Below, one piece after another: positions 33,392-38,150 of a stretch of 38,150 bases of DNA. Position 1 is the stretch's first letter, and every line of letters starts with the position of its first letter. Position numbers and translations under genes: made by a program. The notes under the pieces are model-generated. The model was not told where the DNA came from. It did no database searches and was given only the letters and a program-made list of their open reading frames with translations. The stretch is from Acidimicrobiales bacterium (GTDB taxonomy: Bacteria; Actinomycetota; Acidimicrobiia; Acidimicrobiales; Iamiaceae): the NCBI GenBank assembly GCA_025463365.1, contig JAOBWM010000038.1:1-38150 (forward strand). The letters run 5' to 3'.

Positions 33392-35653
33392 ATCCCGATC
33401 GTGCTGCTGCTCGCGCTGGCGCTCCTGGCAGGCGCCTGCGCGCACGGCGGTTCCGGGTCCGCCGGCGCGCCGCCCTCGCGCGACGATCACACGCAGGGTG
33501 GACCCACCACGAGCACCACGACCGGATCAGGTTCGGGCACCGGCCCGGATTCCGGCTCCGGCTCCGATCCGGGACCGGGGTCCTCGCCGGTCGCGGAGGG
33601 GATCCGCATCGAGGTCGAGTCGAGCCAGCCGGACCGCGTCACCGGTGACGACGCCCGCGTCCGCGTCACGCCGCGCCGCGGCCAGCCGGTCGCCGACCTC
33701 CGGGTCTTGCGCGACGGCGTCGACGTGACCCGCTCCCTGCAGCCCAAGGACGGCGCCCTCGAGGGCGTGGTCCATGGGTTCGTCGAAGGCGACAACACCG
33801 TGACCGCCAAAGCCGGTCGAGACTCGTCCACCCAGCGCATCCGTGCCTGGCCGAAGGCCGGCCCGATGATCTCGGGTCCACACCTGCCCCTGCTCGCCTG
33901 CTCCACGGCCGAGCACGGCCTCGGCCCGCCCACCGATGCCGACTGCTCGGCACCGACCAAGGTCACGTGGCGGTACCTCGACGCTGCGCACCACCTCCAC
34001 CCGCTCACCTCGACGGCGGCGGCCCCAGCAGACATCGCCACCGCCCGGATCGGCGGGGTCGACGTCCCGCTCTACGTCCGCTACGAGCGCGGCGTCATCA
34101 ATCGCTCGGTGTACGAGATCGCCAGCATCGATGCCACGCCCGGCAACGACGACCCGGTGGGCCCGGGCTGGAACGGCAAGCTCCTGTACCGCTACGGCGG
34201 CGGGTGCGGGACCACCTACGGCCAGGGCACGGCGCTCACCACGGCCCTCGATCCCACCTACCTCGCCAAGGGCTACGCGCTGGCCACCGCCACGTTCAAC
34301 ACGTTCCAGGTGCAGTGCAACGACGTGTTGTCGGCAGAGACCACGATGATGGTCAAGGAGCGCGTCATCGAGGAGTTCGGCCGCCCGACCTTCACCATCG
34401 GCGAGGGTGCGTCGGGCGGCTCGATCCAGCTGCACCTGATGGTGCAGAACTACCCGGGCCTGGTCGACGGCGTGGTCGCGGAGCTGCCGTTCCCCGATGC
34501 CGTCTCGGTGTCGTCGGGCGTGTCCGACTGCGGGCTGCTGCTGAGCTACTTCGAGAGCGCGGGCGGGAAGCTGCTGACCGATGCGCAGCGCCGGGCCATC
34601 GACGGGCACGCGTCGAGCACCACCTGCCAGACCTGGAAGGACACGTTCCTCGGCGGGATCGATCCAACCGACGGGTGCGATCCGAAGATCCCGGCGTCGA
34701 AGATCTACGACGCCACCAACAACCCCGGTGGGATCCGCTGCACGTTGCAGGACGCCAACGTCAACCAGTTCGGCCGCGACGTCAAGACCGGCTTCGCCGA
34801 GCGGCCGCTCGACAACATCGGCGTCCAGTACGGGCTGGACGCGTTGAACGCCGGCGTCATCTCACCCGCCCAGTTCCTCGACCTGAACGACGCGATCGGC
34901 GGCTACACCATCGACGGCGGGATCCAGCGCCAGCGCGAGGAAGCGGATCCGGCGGTGGTCGAACACGCGTATGAGACCGGCCGGATCGCGCTCGGCGGCG
35001 GCGACATGCTCAGCGTCCCGATCATCGACATCAACGTGTTCACCGATCCCAGCGGCGACATCCACGATCGCTTCCGCGCCTTCTCGCTGCGCGATCGGCT
35101 GACCCGAGGCGGCGGTCCCGAGGCTGCGCCCGGCTTCCAGATCTGGACGCGCGATCCGGGCCAGATCAGCCTCAGCGAGGCCCTGGGCAACGAAGCCGAC
35201 GGCGGCGGTGACGGCCCGGCCGCGGTGGCCGTCGTCGATCGCTGGCTCACCGCGATGCGCCGCGACACGGCCGGCGGCAGCCCGGCAGCCCGACTCCTCC
35301 GCAACCGCCCGGCCGATGCGGTCGACAACTGCTCGGTCCGCGGCACCCCGGACCTCCTGCGCGGCGTCGGCATCTACGAACGGTCCGGGCCTTGTCGGGA
35401 TCGCTTCGCCATCTCGGGTGATCCGCGCACCGCGGCCGGCGCGCCCCGCCGCGACGACATCATCAAGTGCAGGCTCAAGCCGGTGGACCTCCGCGACTAC
35501 GACGTGACCTTCAGCGAGGGCGAGAAGCAAGTGCTGAACGGCGTGTTCGCCTCCGGCGTGTGCGACTACTCCCAGCTCGGCGTGGGCGAGACCGTCCCGG
35601 TCATGCCGGATCGCTCGTACGACGATGTCGAGGGGCCGGCGCAGCGGGCCTGA
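33344..35653 (+). CDS. Secreted DUF6351-like alpha/beta-hydrolase
   Basis: 769 aa from a GTG overlapping the pabC stop (GTGA). Signal peptide: Arg-rich VTR repeats, LLLALALLAGACA; C in LAGAC may be lipidated but lacks Leu at -3. Residues about 25-80 are a Gly/Ser/Thr linker. From about residue 90 a beta-rich domain leads to the catalytic part; GASGGS has S357 in G-x-S-x-G, the nucleophile elbow, and many Cys suggest disulfides. The whole matches what I know as DUF6351, proteins of unknown substrate. No role in folate is apparent, so the coupling may only be compact packing. The last 53 nt overlap birA. Confidence 0.8.
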   Translation: MTRAVTRRVTRHVVRRIPIVLLLALALLAGACAHGGSGSAGAPPSRDDHTQGGPTTSTTTGSGSGTGPDSGSGSDPGPGSSPVAEGIRIEVESSQPDRVTGDDARVRVTPRRGQPVADLRVLRDGVDVTRSLQPKDGALEGVVHGFVEGDNTVTAKAGRDSSTQRIRAWPKAGPMISGPHLPLLACSTAEHGLGPPTDADCSAPTKVTWRYLDAAHHLHPLTSTAAAPADIATARIGGVDVPLYVRYERGVINRSVYEIASIDATPGNDDPVGPGWNGKLLYRYGGGCGTTYGQGTALTTALDPTYLAKGYALATATFNTFQVQCNDVLSAETTMMVKERVIEEFGRPTFTIGEGASGGSIQLHLMVQNYPGLVDGVVAELPFPDAVSVSSGVSDCGLLLSYFESAGGKLLTDAQRRAIDGHASSTTCQTWKDTFLGGIDPTDGCDPKIPASKIYDATNNPGGIRCTLQDANVNQFGRDVKTGFAERPLDNIGVQYGLDALNAGVISPAQFLDLNDAIGGYTIDGGIQRQREEADPAVVEHAYETGRIALGGGDMLSVPIIDINVFTDPSGDIHDRFRAFSLRDRLTRGGGPEAAPGFQIWTRDPGQISLSEALGNEADGGGDGPAAVAVVDRWLTAMRRDTAGGSPAARLLRNRPADAVDNCSVRGTPDLLRGVGIYERSGPCRDRFAISGDPRTAAGAPRRDDIIKCRLKPVDLRDYDVTFSEGEKQVLNGVFASGVCDYSQLGVGETVPVMPDRSYDDVEGPAQRA

Positions 35654-36503
35654 GGTGCACCACGTCACCCACCGCGAGCACCCGCCGCTCCCCGTCGAGC
35701 GTCTCGACCACGAGGTGCCCTTCCTCGGTGACGCCGACCGCGGTCCCGACGACGTCGTCGGTGCCGAGGTCGACCCGCACCTGCTGACCGATCGTGGCCG
35801 AGCGGTCCTCCCAGGCGGCGCGCAGGGCGGTGGCCCCCTCGCCGTCGACCAGGTCGACGTAGGCCCGGTCGAGCCGGTGGAGGAACCCGACGAGCAACTC
35901 GGCCCGGGTCGGCGCCGGCTCGGGCGCGGTCAGCTCGTCGAGCGCGACCGCGGTGGCGGCCAGCTCGGGTGGCATCGAGCCGCCCCAGTCGACGTTGATG
36001 CCGATCCCGACGGCCACGACCACCCGCTGGCCTCGCCCCGGCGGTGACCAGCCACCCGCGATGGTGCTCCCCGACGGCCAATCCGCCTCGGCCAGGACGC
36101 CGGCCAGCTTGCGATCGGGGGCCCGCCCGTCACCGGGCCAGATCAGGTCGTTCGGCCACTTGAGCCGGGGCGCGATCCCTGCCAGCTCCTCCACGGCCTC
36201 GGCCGCAGACAGCGCGACCGCCATCGTGACGAGACCGGCCACCTCGACCGGCGGGCGCAGCAGCACGGTCAGCATGAGCGAGGCCCCGGGGGGTGCCTCC
36301 CAGGTACGTCCCCGACGCCCCCGCCCCGCGGTCTGGTGATCGGCGACCACCACGATGCCTTCGGGTTCGCCCTGTCGAGCGAGCTCCAGGACATCCGCGT
36401 TGGTCGACCCGGTCTGCGCGATCCACCGCACGTCGGAGAGGCGCGTCCCGACCAGTGCCGAGCGGATCTGGTCGACGTCCTGGGGATCGGGCACGGCGCG
36501 CAT
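35601..36503 (-). CDS. birA: Biotin-[acetyl-CoA-carboxylase] ligase
   Basis: 300 aa. Forms biotinyl-AMP and transfers biotin to the Lys of BCCP domains. TGSTNADVLELA (31-42), GRGRRGRTW (60-68, the adenylate-binding loop), KWPNDL (115-120) and a GIGINVDWG segment are diagnostic, with the usual C-terminal SH3-like domain. It lacks the N-terminal HTH of E. coli BirA, so it is a monofunctional ligase. The ATG at 36503 is used; an open frame further upstream crosses the divergent promoter. It is divergent, by 46 bp, from the carboxylase subunit it should modify. Confidence 0.93.
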   Translation of the reverse strand: MRAVPDPQDVDQIRSALVGTRLSDVRWIAQTGSTNADVLELARQGEPEGIVVVADHQTAGRGRRGRTWEAPPGASLMLTVLLRPPVEVAGLVTMAVALSAAEAVEELAGIAPRLKWPNDLIWPGDGRAPDRKLAGVLAEADWPSGSTIAGGWSPPGRGQRVVVAVGIGINVDWGGSMPPELAATAVALDELTAPEPAPTRAELLVGFLHRLDRAYVDLVDGEGATALRAAWEDRSATIGQQVRVDLGTDDVVGTAVGVTEEGHLVVETLDGERRVLAVGDVVHLRPAAPAPRHRRTSDPA

Positions 36504-36536
36504 TCCACCATCTGGCACCGGGGTCGGGCCAGGCCG

Positions 36537-36542
36537 TAGACA
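36537..36542 (+). promoter_or_regulatory. Possible -10 of the carboxylase gene
   Basis: TAGACA (or AGACAT one base on) ends 6-7 nt before the GTG. It fits the leaderless spacing less exactly than the others. Confidence 0.35.
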
Positions 36543-36549
36543 TTCGTTC

Positions 36550-38150
36550 GTGCTGTCGAAGATCCTGATCGCCAACCGGGGCGAGATCGCCGTCCGGGTC
36601 ATCCGCGCCTGCCAGGAGCTGGGCATCGCCACCGTCGCGGTGTACTCCGAGCTCGACCGCGACGCGCTCCACGTGCGCTTGGCCGACGAGTCGTACGCGC
36701 TCGGCGGCCAGACCGCGGCCGAGAGCTACCTGAACACCGAGAAGATCCTCGAGATCATCGAGCGGTCCGGTGCCGACGGCGTGCACCCCGGCTACGGCTT
36801 CTTCTCCGAGAACACCGACTTCGCCCGGGCCATCACCGAGCGGGGCGTGACGTTCATCGGCCCGCCCCCCGAGGCGATCGAGGTCATGGGCGACAAGGTG
36901 TCGAGCCGCATCGCGGCCCAGGCCGCCGGCGTGGCCGGTGTGCCCGGCACCACCGAGTTCCTCACCTCCTCGGACGAGGTGGTGGCCTTCGGCGAGGAGT
37001 TCGGCTGGCCGGTGGCCATCAAGGCGGCCTTCGGCGGCGGCGGGCGCGGCATGCGGGTCGTGGCCTCGGCCGACGAGGCCGCCTCGGCCCTCGAGTCGGC
37101 CCAGTCCGAGGCCCTGAAGGGCTTCGGCCGGGACGAGTGCTACGTCGAGCGCTACCTCACCTGGCCCCGCCACGTGGAGATGCAGATCGTCGGCGACCAG
37201 CACGGCGACGTCGTGTGGATCGGCGAGCGGGACTGCTCGGCCCAGCGCCGCCACCAGAAGCTCATCGAGGAGTCCCCGGCGCCGGCCTTCCCGGCCGACA
37301 CCCGCCAGGCCATGGGCGAGGCGGCCGTCAAGGTGGCCAAGGCCTGCGGGTACTACAACGCCGGCACCGTCGAGTTCCTCTACCAGGACGGCGAGTTCTG
37401 GTTCCTGGAGATGAACACCCGCCTCCAGGTCGAGCACCCCGTCACCGAGCTCGTGTCGGGCATCGACCTGGTGCGCGAGCAGATCCTCGTCGCCTCCGGC
37501 GAGCCCCTCTCCTTCACGCAGGACGACATCGACCTCCGCGGCCACGCGGTCGAGGTGCGGGTCAACGCCGAGGACCCGGCCGAGGGCCGCTTCCTCCCCT
37601 CCCCCGGGTCGATCACCACGCTGGTGCCGCCGCAGGGCTTCGGGGTGCGGTGGGACGGCGGCTACGAGGCCGGCGACGAGGTCAGCCAGTACTACGACAA
37701 CCTGGTCGGCAAGCTCATCGTGTGGGGCAAGGACCGCCCCACCGCCATCGCCCGGATGATCCGTGCCCTCGAGGAGATGCGGATCGAGGGGGTCGCCACC
37801 ACCATCCCGGCGGACCTGGCCATCCTCCGCCACCCCGACTTCGCCGCCGCCGAGCACTCCACCAAGTGGGTGGAGGACCGCCTCGACCTGTCCGGCGTCA
37901 CCTCGTCCCCCGGGGCGCCCCCGGCCGAGGACGACGGGCCGGCCAAGGTGCAGCGCGACGTCGACGTCGAGGTCAACGGCAAGCGCTTCGCCGTGCGCAT
38001 GTGGGTGCCCGACGTGCCCGTGGCCGCCACGGCCGGCGCCGCCCCTGCCGGCGGGATCCGGCCCCGCCGGGCCGCCGCGGCCGGGGCTGCGGCCGTGGGC
38101 AGCGGCAAGGTCACCGTGCCCATGCAGGGCACGATCGTGAAGGTGCTCGT
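36550..38150 (+). CDS. accA: Acyl-CoA carboxylase alpha subunit (biotin carboxylase + BCCP), 3' truncated by window end
   Basis: 533 codons from a GTG are present; no stop. Uses ATP and bicarbonate to carboxylate biotin, then the beta subunit makes malonyl- or methylmalonyl-CoA. SKILIANRGEIAVRVIRA at the start, HPGYGFFSEN, FGGGGRGMR (ATP-grasp loop), ERDCSAQRRHQKLIEE and EMNTRLQVEHPVTE are all there. After an Ala/Pro/Gly linker the BCCP domain begins with VTVPMQGTIVKVLV; the biotinylated Lys would come next, past the window. The A-type two-domain subunit is the usual actinobacterial form. birA lies divergent. Confidence 0.93.
   Translation, partial: MLSKILIANRGEIAVRVIRACQELGIATVAVYSELDRDALHVRLADESYALGGQTAAESYLNTEKILEIIERSGADGVHPGYGFFSENTDFARAITERGVTFIGPPPEAIEVMGDKVSSRIAAQAAGVAGVPGTTEFLTSSDEVVAFGEEFGWPVAIKAAFGGGGRGMRVVASADEAASALESAQSEALKGFGRDECYVERYLTWPRHVEMQIVGDQHGDVVWIGERDCSAQRRHQKLIEESPAPAFPADTRQAMGEAAVKVAKACGYYNAGTVEFLYQDGEFWFLEMNTRLQVEHPVTELVSGIDLVREQILVASGEPLSFTQDDIDLRGHAVEVRVNAEDPAEGRFLPSPGSITTLVPPQGFGVRWDGGYEAGDEVSQYYDNLVGKLIVWGKDRPTAIARMIRALEEMRIEGVATTIPADLAILRHPDFAAAEHSTKWVEDRLDLSGVTSSPGAPPAEDDGPAKVQRDVDVEVNGKRFAVRMWVPDVPVAATAGAAPAGGIRPRRAAAAGAAAVGSGKVTVPMQGTIVKVL

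Overview
The window is about 38 kb of very GC-rich DNA carrying 34 protein-coding genes or parts of genes, packed tightly. I see no tRNA, rRNA, CRISPR array or insertion sequence. Several markers point to an actinobacterium: a mycothiol S-conjugate amidase, the F420 genes cofD and cofE, a DnaE2 polymerase behind a textbook actinobacterial SOS box, an actinobacterial-type RecQ with a C-terminal phosphoribosyltransferase-like end, and many genes whose -10 hexamer lies only 6-8 nt before the start codon (leaderless mRNAs). Acidimicrobiia is my best guess below phylum level. That is inference from the gene mix, not proof.

Layout. 1-2.3 kb: end of a YdjC/ChbG deacetylase, a nitrobindin-like protein, then SCP2-like and mca on the minus strand. 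2.3-2.7 kb: no gene seen. 2.7-4.1 kb: a membrane protein and a divergent lipoprotein. 4.1-7.8 kb (minus): recQ, a HAD-SPOUT methyltransferase fusion and a YjbR/MmcQ protein in one run. 7.8-9.4 kb: yceI divergent from an MmyB-type regulator, with two perfect inverted repeats between them. 9.4-15.4 kb: a gene fragment, SOS-controlled dnaE2, a DHA2 drug exporter and an XRE regulator. 15.5-28.5 kb: a sugar-nucleotide and glycan locus, interrupted by a small toxin-antitoxin relic and by cofD-cofE. 28.6-31.3 kb: an LCP ligase and an acyl-CoA dehydrogenase. 31.5-35.7 kb: pabB, pabC and a DUF6351-like secreted hydrolase, translationally coupled. 35.6-38.15 kb: birA divergent from the biotin-carrying subunit of an acyl-CoA carboxylase, which runs off the end.

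How the genes fit together. A mannose-1-phosphate guanylyltransferase, gmd and fcl make GDP-fucose. ugd and uxs make UDP-glucuronate and UDP-xylose. An epimerase, three GT4 glycosyltransferases and an LCP family ligase would assemble a fucose/xylose-containing envelope glycan and attach it to the wall. A membrane-anchored His-pair protein of unknown role sits inside this operon by a 4-nt overlap. birA would biotinylate the carboxylase encoded next to it. pabB and pabC together make 4-aminobenzoate for folate.

The most interesting items are the HAD-SPOUT fusion, the 56-codon PIN toxin with its middle deleted beside an intact antitoxin, the hairpin that masks that antitoxin's ribosome site, the His-pair membrane protein, and the repeated TANNNT-N6-8-start promoters.
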